Shown piece after piece: positions 50,985-62,303 of a stretch of DNA of 64,000 nucleotides. The stretch spans positions 1 through 64,000 of the forward strand of contig CAUYLG010008985.1 of the NCBI GenBank assembly GCA_963573385.1. The letters run 5' to 3'. Positions within the stretch are counted from its first letter, which is position 1. The number at the start of each line of letters is the position of its first letter. The notes under the pieces were generated by a model. The model did not search any database, was not told where the DNA came from, and worked only from the letters and a program-made list of their open reading frames with translations. This DNA comes from Cacajao melanocephalus (lineage: Eukaryota > Chordata > Mammalia > Primates > Pitheciidae). The translations under genes were made by a program, and so were the position numbers.

Positions 50985-51110
50985 TTAGATTCAGAAACCT
51001 GGGTTCCAGTTCTAGCTCTGCCCTCACGGGCTGCAACACTGACCCAGTTCCTTCACCTTCTTCTGAAAAATCAAGTGGGGTTATTGAAACCTAGAATTTC
51101 TGAATTTGGT
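50985..51110 (+). mobile_element. MIR SINE remnant, sense
   Basis: 'CAGAAACCTGGGTTCCAGTT', 'CTAGCTCTGCCCTCACGGGC', 'ACTGACCCAGTTCCTTCACC' follow the 5' half of MIR, including the box B-derived GGTTC. Confidence 0.75.
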
Positions 51111-52029
51111 GGACAATAAAAAGCCATTGTAGGTTGATGAGTCAAAGAATAACTTCTAAAAGGGGGGTTTAGAGAATCTCAAGCAAAATATTCTTTATAA
51201 ATTAAATATACGTAAACACATAAAAGTCCAACAATACAGCAAATACACAGAGAGTGATTGTTTCGGGGGAGGGCAGGGGAAAAGGGAAATTAATGTAAAA
51301 GAAAATAAGTAAACAAAGCCAGTGTGGAACCTTGCCTAGATTAATGATAAGCGTTTTCCTTAAATTACGGTATGCCCAACCCTCTGCATGTGAGGTCCCA
51401 AAAAAGGAGATGGATGTAATTCATAGAATTCAGTTGGTCTGGATGGATTAAAGAGAGGAAGGAGCAGGGAGCTGTGATGTGTGGGCAAGAGCAGGGAGCA
51501 GGAGGGATTAGAAAGATAGGAGGGGCCTATATACACCCAGCAAGGCTGCAGAATGAGGAGCTGGAAGCATGTTGTTCTGGCCAGGTCCATGGGCTCTAGA
51601 CTTTTAGGCCAGATCCCTCTTCACTAGGCCCGACTAAAAAGCAGAAAGCCTTAAATAAAAAGCTTTCTCTGACTTTACGTAATGAGACATTATGTAAAGC
51701 ATGAACTTAATTTAGATGATGGTGTTGACCAGAACAAACAGCAATAAAGCAGAAATGATTAAAAACACGTCAATCACATTTATCCCTTAGAGCATATGAT
51801 GTGTACACAGCCTCTCAATCAGCTGTGTGACTCCAGGCATCAGACCCACTAGCTTGGCTTCTCGGTGTTGAAAAAGTCAAAAGGTAAAAGCCTAAGCGGA
51901 CCCTGAATTTCTGGAGGCACAAATGAGGGAGGCACTTCCATCGCCACCACCACCATCTGCTGAAAATCTGCTCATTTTGCAAGTAACAGAAGAGCAGCAA
52001 CAAGATTACCCTGAAATTTTTCTCCTAAG
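51111..52029. other. AT-rich unique sequence with a near-palindrome
   Basis: No repeat recognised. At 51,673-51,699, CTTTACGTAATG and CATTATGTAAAG flank a 3-base spacer with 11 of 12 positions pairing. TTACGTAA is a PAR bZIP/CEBP-type site. No gene recognised. Confidence 0.45.
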
Positions 52030-52486
52030 TCGTATTATGGGTCAATTTGTGAACTCTAAAATTTACATGTTGAGGTTCAAACTCCTAATATCTTAGAATA
52101 TGACTTTACTTGGAAATAGGGTCACTGCATATGTCATTAGGAAATCATACTGCAGTAAAGTGCACTCCTACTCCAATATGACTGGTGTCTTTATTAAAAG
52201 GGGAAATTTGGACACAGACACCCACACAGGGAGAGCACTCTGTGAAGATATAAGCAAAAATTTGGGTGATGCTTCTATGAGACAAGGAACAAAGATTGCC
52301 AGCCAACTACCAGAAGCTAGGAGAGGGGCAGGGAACAGATTCTTCCTCATGGTCCTGAGAGAGAACGAACTTTGTTGATGCCTTCATTTTGACTCATAGC
52401 TTCCAGAACTATGAGATAAATTTCTGTCGTTTTAGCCACCCCCATTTGTGGCATTTAATTACAGCAGTCCCCGTAAACTAATACAA
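52030..52486 (+). mobile_element. MaLR LTR (MLT1-type), sense, nearly complete
   Basis: Ordered matches across the whole LTR: 'CTTTACTTGGAAATAGGGTC', 'CCAATATGACTGGTGTCTTT', 'GGGAAATTTGGACACAGACA', 'CAACTACCAGAAGCTAGGAG', 'CATAGCTTCCAGAACTATGA', ending 'GTAAACTAATACA'. The AGATAAATTT near the end replaces the usual AATAAA. No internal region is attached, so this is a solo LTR. Confidence 0.9.
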
Positions 52487-52589
52487 GCTCATAATTTAAA
52501 TTAATAAGTAAAGAATAATGTCTTACATTGGCAGTGATGTATCTTGGCCAGGAGCTCAGGCTCTCTGCTATGAACAAAATTGTTTAAGT

Positions 52590-52782
52590 ATAAAGCCTGG
52601 TGTCATCACCTAGAAGCTGTAAAGCCACAGGAATGTTGCTTCAGCTTGCAGCACTTCAGTCCTCTCAACTGTAAAATGGGTTTAATGGAAGTCTTACTTC
52701 ATAGGATGAAATGACCTAATACTGTTCTTAGAACAGTGCCTGGCATGTAATATGCACTCAATAAATGTTAGTTATTATTGAC
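52590..52782 (+). mobile_element. MIR SINE, sense, well preserved
   Basis: 'GTCCTCTCAACTGTAAAATG', 'ACTTCATAGGATGAAATGAC', 'AGAACAGTGCCTGGCATGTA' and 'ACTCAATAAATGTTAGTTAT' give a clear 3' half. Confidence 0.88.
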
Positions 52783-52915
52783 AGAGTGCACAGTGAATTA
52801 CAAAGCACTTTTCACGTATTTCATTTCATTTTTCTTCAAATTCCAGGAGGGTGCTGTTGTTATTTATATTTTAGAGCTGGAGATTCTGAGGCCCACGGAT
52901 TTTAACTGTGGCAAC
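52783..52915 (-). mobile_element. MIR SINE remnant, antisense
   Basis: 'AAAGCACTTTTCACGTATTT' to 'TTAGAGCTGGAGATTCTGAG' fits antisense MIR and sits tail-to-tail with the sense MIR on its left. Confidence 0.55.
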
Positions 52916-52919
52916 CTGG

Positions 52920-53110
52920 GGTATGTTTGAGATAGATGCAGATGTGGGTTGAAATCCCAACTCTGTCACTTTCTAGCTGTATCACTTTAAGCATATTTTG
53001 TAAACCCCTCCAAATCTCAATACTGCTGGTTTTCAAATGAATAATTGTGAAAGAGATAAATATATGCTCAGTGTTTGGCCCATACTAAATGAAAAATTAT
53101 TTCGATAAAT
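52920..53110 (+). mobile_element. MIR SINE remnant, sense
   Basis: 'TGTGGGTTGAAATCCCAACT', 'CTGTCACTTTCTAGCTGTAT' and 'TATGCTCAGTGTTTGGCCCA' trace a full but diverged MIR. Three MIRs thus lie within about 520 bases. Confidence 0.75.
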
Positions 53111-53699
53111 TATTTTCATTACTATTAACTTGTCCAAAATCAAACCCATTAGTGGCAGAGCCAAAGAAACCTGTAATGTTTTCAGCTACACCTCACGGCC
53201 TTCTTGAGTGCAGATGGTTTATATTAAAGCTGGGAAAGGTTGCATGATGTGGAAAAACTGGGGCAGGTATTGGAAAGAAGGACAAGAAACAGTGCAGGCA
53301 GTAAAGTGTAACATTCAGATGGAGGCAAGGAGAGCGCAGAAGGAGTCCATTGTAATTGATTTGCCACCAAATGACCGATGGGTTTCCTCAAGAAATGGTG
53401 TTGTATCAAGGGCTCAGCTTTCATCTCTGTGGCTCAAAGTTTGGACATTAAACAGCAGTAGTATACAGAGGCTGTTGGCCCATGGCTAGCCTCCACCTGT
53501 GCTGTGACTACTCAGTTCATGAGCATATTTTTCCAGAATTAATTGGCTACCTGACACCAACTCGACAAGTCATCTGTTTATTTGGTTGTTTAGTCCGTCT
53601 TCTGTTGTAGATCCTCCCTAGTTAGTGCTATCATTCAACAAAAAGATCTTCAAACTTTATGTCTTTGGGTAGGCATAAAGTGTGCCTCCACCCAAAGTT
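53111..53699. other. AT-rich sequence, no clear feature
   Basis: Unassigned. A 93-codon frame at 53,208-53,489 has no recognisable domain. Confidence 0.45.
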
Positions 53700-54070
53700 G
53701 TTTAAATGCATAGTCCTGTGCATATATTATATGAAGATATTAGGTTACATGGCAAGAAGGAATCAAAGTTGCAGGTGGAATTAAAGTTGCCTATCAGCTG
53801 ACCTTAAAATAGAGTATCCTGGATTAACCAGGTGGATCTAATGTAAACACAGGGTCTTTAAATACAGAAGAAGGAAGAAAAAGTGTCGGTGTTAGAGTGA
53901 TGCAGCGTGAGAAAGATTGGACTGGCCATTGCTGGCTTTGGAGATGGAGAAAGGCAGCCTCTAGAAGTTGGAAAGGACAAGCGAAGTGATTCAGGTTTCT
54001 AAAGCCTCTAGAAGGACTGCAGCCCTGCCAGCCCCTTCATGCCAGCCCCTTCATTTTAGCCCTTCTACAA
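53700..54070 (+). mobile_element. Probable MaLR-type LTR, sense
   Basis: 'GATATTAGGTTACATGGCAA', 'TATCAGCTGACCTTAAAATA', 'TATCCTGGATTAACCAGGTG', 'CCATTGCTGGCTTTGGAGAT', 'AGGACTGCAGCCCTGCCAGC' resemble the middle of an MLT1/MaLR-type LTR. Ends are not clear, and the 3' end is replaced by a short duplicate of CAGCCCCTTCATG. Confidence 0.5.
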
Positions 54071-54156
54071 AGACATTTTTTCCAAGTTGAGTCACATTCA
54101 CATGTTCCAGGTGACTTATATACATCCATACACAGACACACTCACTCGCATGCATA

Positions 54157-54507
54157 CAGTCATGTGTTGCATAACAAAGTTCCAGTTAATGATGGACCAC
54201 GTATACAATGGTGGTTCCATTAAACTATAATGCTGTATTTTTTACTGTATCTTTTCTATGTTTAGACATGCAAATACCATTGTGTTACAATTGCATAAAG
54301 TATTCAGTACAGTAACATGCTGTACAGGTTTATAGCCTAGGAACAGTGAGTTCCTATATATACCATATAGCCTAGGTGTGTAGCTGGCTCTGTGGCTTTA
54401 CCATGTAGTTTTGTGTAGGTACACTCTGTGATGTTCATGTGACAAAATTGCCTAACAATGCATTTCTCAGAATGTACCCCCTTGTTAATGTTAAATGACA
54501 CAGGACT
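54157..54507 (-). mobile_element. Tigger-type DNA transposon (non-autonomous), antisense
   Basis: Starts CAGTCATGTGTTGCATAAC directly after a TA dinucleotide, as expected for a TcMar insertion. Internal words 'TGCTGTACAGGTTTATAGCC', 'CCATATAGCCTAGGTGTGTA', 'CATTTCTCAGAATGTACCCC' match the Tigger3/4 (Zombi) group, antisense. The right inverted repeat is decayed. At about 350 bases it is an internally deleted copy without transposase. Confidence 0.78.
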
Positions 54508-54534
54508 TTCTACCTCTCTATATATGTGTATGTC

Positions 54535-54538
<4 letters not shown>

Positions 54539-54565
<27 letters not shown>

Positions 54566-54568
54566 CAT
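54539..54568 (+). repeat. (AC)n microsatellite
   Basis: About 15 AC units, nearly pure. Confidence 0.95.
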
Positions 54569-54849
54569 ACCATTTATGAATTAAGTTCATGCTTTATCTT
54601 CCTCTGTCAGTGGGTTACATGGCAGTCTACTTTCTCAAGCAGCTAACTTGTACCCTCTGCTCCTATTCATGCCCAGTTGCAGATGTATCCCTCCCATTTT
54701 AAAATAAATTGCTGTTGAATTCATTCAACCTTATGATTTAGCAGTGACGATAAAACCTCGGCTCATTACGAATAGTTCTGGCTGCATAGTCACTTGATGT
54801 CTCATGGTGAGATGTTGCATCTCTACCAGGACCCAGTAGCCTGCCAGGA
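54569..54849. other. AT-rich sequence, no clear feature
   Basis: Short unassigned stretch between the microsatellite and the ERVL fragment. Confidence 0.45.
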
Positions 54850-55856
54850 GTTATTTTTAAAGCCGTGTCTAATTCTTTGCTGTAAATGGCTTGACCGTGT
54901 GCTGAAACCCTAGGGGCCTATGTTGTGATTCTTCTATTGGAGCTTAATATAAACTTCACACACAGCATATTTTCCTACCACAGATACTTCAAGTACCACA
55001 GAGTCTGTCAGATCATATGGCCCAAATCTAGGACTGTTTGTTCATGCAGCTTGGATTTGCTGAAGAGCCTTTTCCTGCTCCGGGCGCCACTGAAAGCTGG
55101 CACCCTTTCATGTCCCTTGGCAAATGGATTGGAGCACTATTCTCAAGTATGAAATGTGATTCTCTAAATGCAAAAAGGCCTACCAGGTATAGTGCTTCCT
55201 TCTTACTGGTGGAAGATGTAAGATGCAATAATTTGTCTTTTTTTTTTTTTTTGGAGAAGAATTTTACTATACCCTGACTCCTGGACCGCTAAAAACTTTA
55301 TTATTAGAGCAGGCCTGAATCTGTGCAAGGTTTACATCCCACACTCTGGAGCACATGGTTTTACTAAGACCCTCATCGTAATTTTCCCACTTCTTGCTAA
55401 TCTGACTCAAGGAACAAAATGTCCTTAATAGAGTGAAATACTGAGATGTGCTGTACAATGTTCAGGTGGTTCAGATCCCTCCGGACTATACTATAACTGA
55501 GAGCAGCAAAGCAAAATGACCCTGAGACAAGATCATAAATCTATACTATCGTTTGTTCCATGTCAACATGAACTGCTTCTGCTTCACATTTCTCATAGGG
55601 ATGAAAAGGAATGCATCTGTCAGATCAATGGCCACATATTATGTACCTGATATTGTGTTAATCTGCCCCAGCACCACAGATATAATATGGCTGAGTTGTG
55701 ATCTGTTAAGATCCATCTGACTTCTGTAGGGAACAGGCTGATGAATTAAATGGTGATCTGATGGAAACCACTACCCATGCGTCCTTTGTGTCTAGAGTGG
55801 CACTCATCTCTGCCAGCCCTCCTGGAACACAATATAATATTTTGGTTTTTTGGAGT

Positions 55857-56155
55857 TTTTTTTTTTTTTTTTTTGAGATGGCATCTCACTCTGTCACCTA
55901 GGCTGGAATGCAGTGGCTTGGTTTTGGCTCACTGAAACCTCTGCCTCCTGGGTTCAAGTGATTCTCATGCCTCAGCCTCCCAAGTAGCTGGGATTACAGG
56001 CGCCTGCCACCAGGCCCAGATAACTTTTGCATTTTTAGTAGAGACAGGGTTTCACCACATTGGCCAGGCTGATCTCAAACGCCTGACCTCAGGTGACCCT
56101 CCTGCCTCAGCCTCCCAAAGCACTGGGATTACAGGTGTGAGCCACCGTGCCCGGC
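55857..56155 (-). mobile_element. Alu SINE (S-like), antisense, inside ERVL
   Basis: Complete antisense Alu with a T-tail of about 18 at the left and GTGCCCGGCT at the right. It splits the ERVL pol remnant. Confidence 0.94.
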
Positions 56156-56654
56156 TACCACATAGTTTTATTATTCTGTCTTGGCCAGAGTGGGTGAAAT
56201 GGGAAAATTCAGAAACTTTTACAAAACCTTCCTTCACCATTACCATGTTAGCTCTATTCCCATAGATTAAGGAACAAATGTGAGAGTTCTCTCAGCTACA
56301 AATATATCCATTCCAATTATATATAGTGATGACAGAAACTACTATTAGGGGAGTCCATGGGCCCAAAGGTCTCACTATTTAACAGACTTGGGCCAGGAAT
56401 CCATTTACTGCATGGTCCTCACATGTCTTCACTCTAATGGGGGATAGGGGCATGAAGTCACATTATGTTCCTGTGTATCAATGTCAATTCAGACCCTGTG
56501 CACAAACTCCTCTAGATTTTTTGGTATTGCCCTTTTTCTAGTATGTGACTACATAAGTAAATTGTCAGAGGTCCCTTGGGAAGAAATATCTGGGGGAATC
56601 ATTACGGTGTATCTTTGTCACCCTTGCAAGATGGTTTTTCAGGGATAAGCATTG

Positions 56655-56683
56655 ACTCATTGACTCTCCTTGAGTCAATGAGT
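56655..56683. other. Perfect 12-base inverted repeat with AP-1 word
   Basis: ACTCATTGACTC, a 5-base loop (TCCTT), then GAGTCAATGAGT: a perfect stem of 12. TGACTCA, the AP-1 consensus, lies across its left edge. It sits inside the ERVL-like stretch. Confidence 0.8.
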
Positions 56684-57900
56684 TCTAAGTTTGAAAACAG
56701 GTGTGGAAACTGGAAAGGAATCCTCTGAGCACTGATCTTTAATTTTTTTAGTTATATAAACTAAGTAATGCTCTTATAGGCTTACCAAGTATCTTGCCCT
56801 AGGAATACTGAATTCTGTTAATCTATTAATCTGGCCTTGCCGTGAATGGCAATAAGTGGGCTCATATTGTTTCTGACATTATGGTACCACCATCCTGGAC
56901 TCTAGTACTTTCAGAATAACATCATTCTCATTGCTGTCAGGGAGCCCATTCTGTAACAACAGCTCTTAGATCTGCTTTGGCCTAACAGAGGAGAAGCCAT
57001 CGCTAAACTCAATGATGCTGGTGCCTCTCTTATCCAAGCATTTTTTATCACTTTGGTAAATAAATTGTCCTCTGGGCTACACACTCCTATGGAACATAGC
57101 TGGTGGTTTATCCAGCTTTGTGTAGCATATCAACTCTAGAATGCTCGTTTCTCTGAGCCTTTTATTCCTTCCTCCACCATCTTCCAGAACAGTTCTTGCT
57201 AAGTTACTTCACTTGATGTGGGCTATCACCTTTTCCAAGCTTCCAAAGGCATTATAACAGTGCAGATCTGTCTCCTAGTGTCTTTTCCAGGGTGTTGAAT
57301 TCTACAACACAGAAGAGTATTCTCTTATTTAAAAACAAAAACAAAACAAAAAAAAAAACAAAACTCACTCTCTCATCCAACTTTATGTTCTATGCCCTTT
57401 GATCCTCCATCCTAGCATCCAGCCTGTCTCTCCTCTCACAGCTCCTGCTGGACATGCCAACCAGGTCCTGCAGCTTCTTCAGTGTGTATTTCCCCTTCTC
57501 CTCTAACAGGTGCAGCATTTTCCAGGACAGTTGATGTGGGAACTTAGTACAGCTGTTGATCTGGTCCCTGGAGGGAGATATAGGACTAGGTCCTGAGCAT
57601 GCAGTTGTCTCTCAAGGCAGAGGCTTCTGAGCTGTCTTCAAAGAAAGTGAAGGTGCTAACTTTCAACAGGGAGGAATGGGCCACTTCCGTAGGTCTGGAG
57701 GGTCTAGGACCATCTGGACATTCAAGATCACTGAGTGTGTAAACCAAGTGTTGCCATCTGAGGCTCAGGGTCCCATCTCTCTCTGACCAGGAATCCAAGC
57801 TTCTTACAGCAGACACTTCAGGGTTGGGAATTCCATTTTTTCTGGATTTCTGCTACCTTTGTAATTAAATCCTGGGCCTTATCACCAGCCTTTTCTGTTA

Positions 57901-58384
57901 CAAAGGAGATGCTCTGTCTCTCACAATTTAACTTCAACTGGTGATCAGTTAGCCTTCTTTCTCCAATGTATTAGATGTTCAGTGGCAGTCCTCCAATTCC
58001 ACAGTCTATAAAGACTTGTCAAATGCCTGAAATAAGCCTTCTCTCAGGGATTTCCCTGCCAAATGTTCTGATCAGAAACTCAGCCTCTCAGCTGCCCTTT
58101 CCAGATAAGCAGGTCCCCCTAAGGGAAAAAGGGGCTCCAAATATGATCTCATCCCTCCAGAACTCCATATTATCCCAGATCTCGCCCTTAATTAGGCAAT
58201 ACTTTGTAAGTTTCCTCATTACTTTTAGGTAGGTTTTCTACCTAAAGCACAATAGTTGGTCTGAAGTACCTAGTCAACTGTTACCAAAAGAAGTTCTATT
58301 TGTCAATGTTTTCTAATGCATACATCACCTCCTTTTTTTTTCCTTAATGATTTAGATGTTTCCTCTATAAATTAAGGGTATTCG
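57901..58384. other. Unassigned sequence, possibly ERV-related
   Basis: Lies upstream (in retroviral sense) of the ERVL remnant, where an LTR or leader would be expected, but no LTR ends are recognisable. An 85-codon plus frame (57,975-58,232) shows no domain. Confidence 0.4.
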
Positions 58385-58521
58385 TTGGCACTGCTCAGGT
58401 GATGGGTACACCAAAATCTCAGAAATCACCACTAAAGAACTTATTCATGTAACCAAACACCATGTGTTGCCCAAAAACCTACTGAAATAAAAAATAGCTT
58501 TTTTTAAAAAAAAAAAAAAGA
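58385..58521 (+). mobile_element. L1 3' end, sense, with poly(A)
   Basis: 'GGTGATGGGTACACCAAAAT', 'CTCAGAAATCACCACTAAAG', 'AACTTATTCATGTAACCAAA' and 'CCTACTGAAATAAAAAATAG' plus an A-run: the very end of an L1 (L1MA/L1PB-like). Confidence 0.85.
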
Positions 58522-58529
58522 ATATTCAT

Positions 58530-58775
58530 TGGCTGTCATGTTGGCAATGAATATTTTCTCCTGAGTTTGTAGTTTGGCTTTTGACATAATTAAAGTCATA
58601 ATTTTTTTTTTTTTAGATTTCTTTACGTAGTCAAATTTATCAAACTTTTTCTATGTAACTTATTCCAAGACTAGCAACATATTACCCAATGCTTTCTTTT
58701 GGAAATTTTATGAGTCATTTTTTATGTTTAAACCTCTAAACCATCTGTAATTCCAATTTTATTTTCCACAGGAAG
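58530..58775 (-). mobile_element. L1 fragment, antisense
   Basis: 'TTTCTCCTGAGTTTGTAGTT', 'TCAAATTTATCAAACTTTTT', 'AACCATCTGTAATTCCAATT' read as the antisense of an old L1. It lies back to back with the sense L1 end at 58,385. Confidence 0.65.
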
Positions 58776-60084
58776 GATAAGGGAAAATTCTGAAAAAGCT
58801 TCCTAAAATATTTTGCATTTCATTAAATCAGAAAGAAAAGTACCAGATCTTGCTTTTAATTCTCCACTTTTTACATAACATTCTCTCAGTAAGCTACAAT
58901 GCATCTTTTACAATAGAAAATTTGAAAAATGCAGAAATGTACATGAAAGAAAAAAAAATCAACATTAAGTCCACCAGTTAAAGAAAATTCCTATTGGTTT
59001 TGGTGTATTTATTGAGGCACAAGTATAGTTTTTATAAAATGAGGGTCATACATTATATAGAAATTTGATTCTTGATTTTTTTTAAATTTAGTATTAAACC
59101 ATGAAATATTATTGCATAGTCTTCAAAAACATAATCTTACAGGGCTACATAGTGGATGTAGTGTTATATATATGTTAGAATGACAATCATTTCAATAATT
59201 CAGGAACAGACCAATGCATGTTTAAAATATTTCCAAATAACTTCTAATAGATAATCGTTCTGCCAACTGTGTTTTAGAGCACTTGCCTCAAACTAAATAT
59301 TTTCTTTTAATCTCAACCATTCTGGAAGGTGACAACTGGTTTATTGTTAGGGGCCTTTTATATACCATGGAACTGCCTTGGAATACTAGTGCACAGGAGG
59401 AATGTCCCAGGATTTAAGAAAATCCCTTAAAGTCTTCAAGTCCTCAGCTGTTCCAATCATGAGAAAACTAGATGTTTGTCCCAAATTACCATTTATACCA
59501 AAGCAGAAAACCATTGTCTTCCTTCTCTAAGTGACTAAAGCCCCATTCAGGACAAATGGTCTGTCACACTTTGGCTGACTGTGACTCTGAAAATTGTATA
59601 TTCCCTGATCCTGTCTCCTGAGTAGAAAGCCTAAGTTTAGATCTGAACAAATCTGAGAACTGCAGAGTTAATCAGCAGGTAAAGAGCAGAGGAGAGGAAG
59701 GCATAGGGGAGAGGGAGAAAAAAGGAAAAATAAGATGTTTGTTGGATCTTGTCTCTACCATTTGTCCCAATGAATCTGAAGAAGTCCAATGGCTGACTTG
59801 GAAGTCAGGCTCCAGCCAAAATCTTCAAATGGGAGTCTCATTTAGGGAATCGTTGTTTAATCAAGAAGGCATGCTTTCTCCACATTTAATAACAATGGTG
59901 GAGTAGCCATGAAATTAAGCACTGTCAGAAAGGGATGGGTGAGGGTCATTAAACCAAGACAATCTCCAGGTCTCTCTGGTGGGTGGATTCTTTCTCTGAG
60001 CTGTTAAAGAAGTCATTTGCCATCACCAAGTCTCAGAGTTTTCATTTGTAAACAAAATTGAAGAAGAGAGAAAGGCAGAAGATA
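58776..60084. other. AT-rich sequence, no gene recognised
   Basis: Unassigned. 'GAAATTTGATTCTTGATTTT' and neighbouring words near 59,060-59,170 hint at a very old repeat. A purine-rich stretch is at 59,690-59,735. No open frame over 60 codons is convincing. Confidence 0.45.
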
Positions 60085-60375
60085 ATAAAAACAGCATTTA
60101 TTAAAGGCTTTCTATACATCAATCATTATATATATATTATATATAATGATTATATATATTATATATGATTATATATATTACATATTATACGTATATTACA
60201 TATAATTTAATTTGATCTTCACAGCAACCCTATATTATTATTCTTATTTTACAGGCAAAAAAACTGAGGCTCACAGAAAAGTTAAGAAAATTAACATGGT
60301 TACACCACTAGGAAGTAAACGCAGAGCCAGGATTTAAATGCCGGTGTCTAATTCCAAAGCTCATGTGCAGTCTAC
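60085..60375 (-). mobile_element. MIR SINE, antisense, containing an AT microsatellite
   Basis: 'AACAGCATTTATTAAAGGCT' at the left and 'TTGATCTTCACAGCAACCCT', 'AAAACTGAGGCTCACAGAAA', 'GCAGAGCCAGGATTTAAATG' at the right are consecutive parts of antisense MIR. Between them lies an AT-rich repeat (60,127-60,205), with TATATAATGATTATATATAT-type units, that has expanded inside the element. Confidence 0.85.
60127..60205 (+). repeat. (TA)n-rich imperfect microsatellite
   Basis: Units ATGATTATATATATTATAT recur about three times. Self-complementary and able to form cruciforms. Confidence 0.9.
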
Positions 60376-61204
60376 AAAATTCTGATGCTATGTTGAGCAA
60401 CACATTTAACTTCTGAAGACTTGATTGCCCTGCTTTTAATATAAAACAAGCAAAAGTAATTACGTAGAGTTATCAAAGGTAAGGACATCCTTTAGTTCCT
60501 TGAAACATAGGAAGTTATTTGTAAATTTGATTATGGTGATGTTTTTGTGTTCGTAGAGTTGTACATGAGAGAGTCTGTGACTTAAAATTTAATTTAGTCC
60601 TATAACTACCTATTTATAGCACAGAAAACCAGCATGGTCTATAAACAGTGGATATTAAAAATCTTATTGTAGAAGTTCATACATTGAAATTTAACTAAAT
60701 ACCTAAATATGCTTATGTTTCCATCAGTGATTATTCAGTTAAAACAATGCAAGTGTGACGTGACAACTGGAGTCAGAACTACTGTGAAACACAGGAAGGG
60801 AAAGGAAGCCCACAGTGGGCCCAGGCTTTGATCTGTGTGACCTTTCACCCCTTCCATTTACCAACTGTAGTTCCCTCTCTCTTTTCCTCCTCCCAGTGAA
60901 ACTCATTCTCAAGAGATCTAGCATCAGGTATTTACAATTAAGGTACATTTTAAACAGCGTGCTACTGGGTATTTGTTTGTTTCTTAGCTTAGCGATAAGA
61001 GGTACAGGAGCAGAGGAGAGAAAGGGAAGGGGACAGGAAGATGGGCTTAGTTTTTTATGTTGACAATGATGTTACAGTTAAATCAACCCCCAACACCTGA
61101 GATCAAGAGAGAACATGGTTAGGAAGTAGGGAGCAGTTGAGCTCTTTTCTCCCACTAAAAAGACTGCAGACATTGTGCAAGAATGTGGGTTGGAGACGAT
61201 GTGA
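60376..61204. other. AT-rich unique sequence, no gene recognised
   Basis: No repeat or gene recognised. The 82-codon frame 60,815-61,063 shows no domain. Confidence 0.45.
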
Positions 61205-61345
61205 TGTAATGGGATAAACATTGGCTTTACATTCTAAGACCTGGGATTTGATTCTTACTCTGTCACTCTCTAGCTTCAAACATTAGGCAAATTACCCTTC
61301 CTACAGGGGCTTTTATTTCTTCACTTGCAAATTTAGGAGGTCAAA
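61205..61345 (+). mobile_element. MIR SINE remnant, sense
   Basis: 'TAATGGGATAAACATTGGCT', 'GACCTGGGATTTGATTCTTA', 'CTCTGTCACTCTCTAGCTTC', 'CATTAGGCAAATTACCCTTC' follow the 5' half of MIR. Confidence 0.78.
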
Positions 61346-61959
61346 GTCACAACTTCTAAGGACCACACTTCGATTTTCTATGATTCTAGGACTTGAGCAC
61401 TTTTGGAATAACAGGATGTAGATCAATTACTATTTTTGCTTAAAATGTATAAATAAATAGGTTTATACAATAAGAAGAATACTTTCAAGCAAAATTCCAA
61501 AAGTATACTTCCTTTTTTCTGGTACGTAGCATAAATCCTTGTATGCTTAAATTATTGTTGCTTTTTCAGCAACACTCCTATCAATACAGGTCATTTCCAC
61601 AACCTGGTGACGCCTCCCTTTGCCCACACAGCTCCCTTCACCCGCACCACCCGCTAATTTGCATGTAGCCTCCTCTTTTCACTGGACAGTAAAATGAGGC
61701 TGAACTCTGCTTCTCGAGTTGCTTGACACAAAGCAGAGGGTAAAGAGGATGGGGATGGTGGTGCCTCACCTCACAGAATTGCTGGGGATTTAGCGGGGTC
61801 TTGTGCATGCAAACTGCAAAGTCTACAAAAGGGAATGATATAGGAGTTAAAAAGAAATTATTTAGGCAGTTAGTGAGGGTACAGGAGTCCTCAGTAAGGT
61901 TTTTCTTTTAACGAAAAAGCAGCCCCCAAATCATTTCTTTTCTAACAAAAAGCAGCGTA
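61346..61959. other. Unique sequence with octamer word
   Basis: Unassigned; 'CCGCTAATTTGCATGTAGCC' near 61,650 contains the POU octamer ATTTGCAT. No gene recognised. Confidence 0.4.
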
Positions 61960-62260
<301 letters not shown>

Positions 62261-62303
62261 AAAGCAGCCTAAAAAATCAAGCTGCAAGCGTAGATAAGCA
62301 AGA

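Larger units (their letters stand above)
54850..57900 (-). pseudogene. Degraded ERVL endogenous retrovirus internal region, antisense
   Basis: The plus strand is the reverse complement of an ERVL-like internal region. Landmarks include 'CATGCAGCTTGGATTTGCTG' (55,045), 'GATCAATGGCCACATATTAT' near 55,625 (reverse-transcriptase part of pol), 'GGCACTCATCTCTGCCAGCC' (55,800), 'GGGAGTCCATGGGCCCAAAG' (protease-side region, 56,350), and 'CAGGGAGCCCATTCTGTAAC' (56,940). Gene order along the minus strand is therefore gag-like, then protease, then pol. The gag-side end (56,700-57,900) is the least certain. An AluS splits pol. Every frame has many stops and shifts, so nothing could be expressed as protein. 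No flanking ERVL LTRs were recognised. Confidence 0.72.

Noticed and set aside
54850..57900. Possibly intact retroviral gene
   Set aside because: Only short, shifted fragments of ERVL-like similarity remain and an Alu splits pol. No long frame survives on the minus strand.
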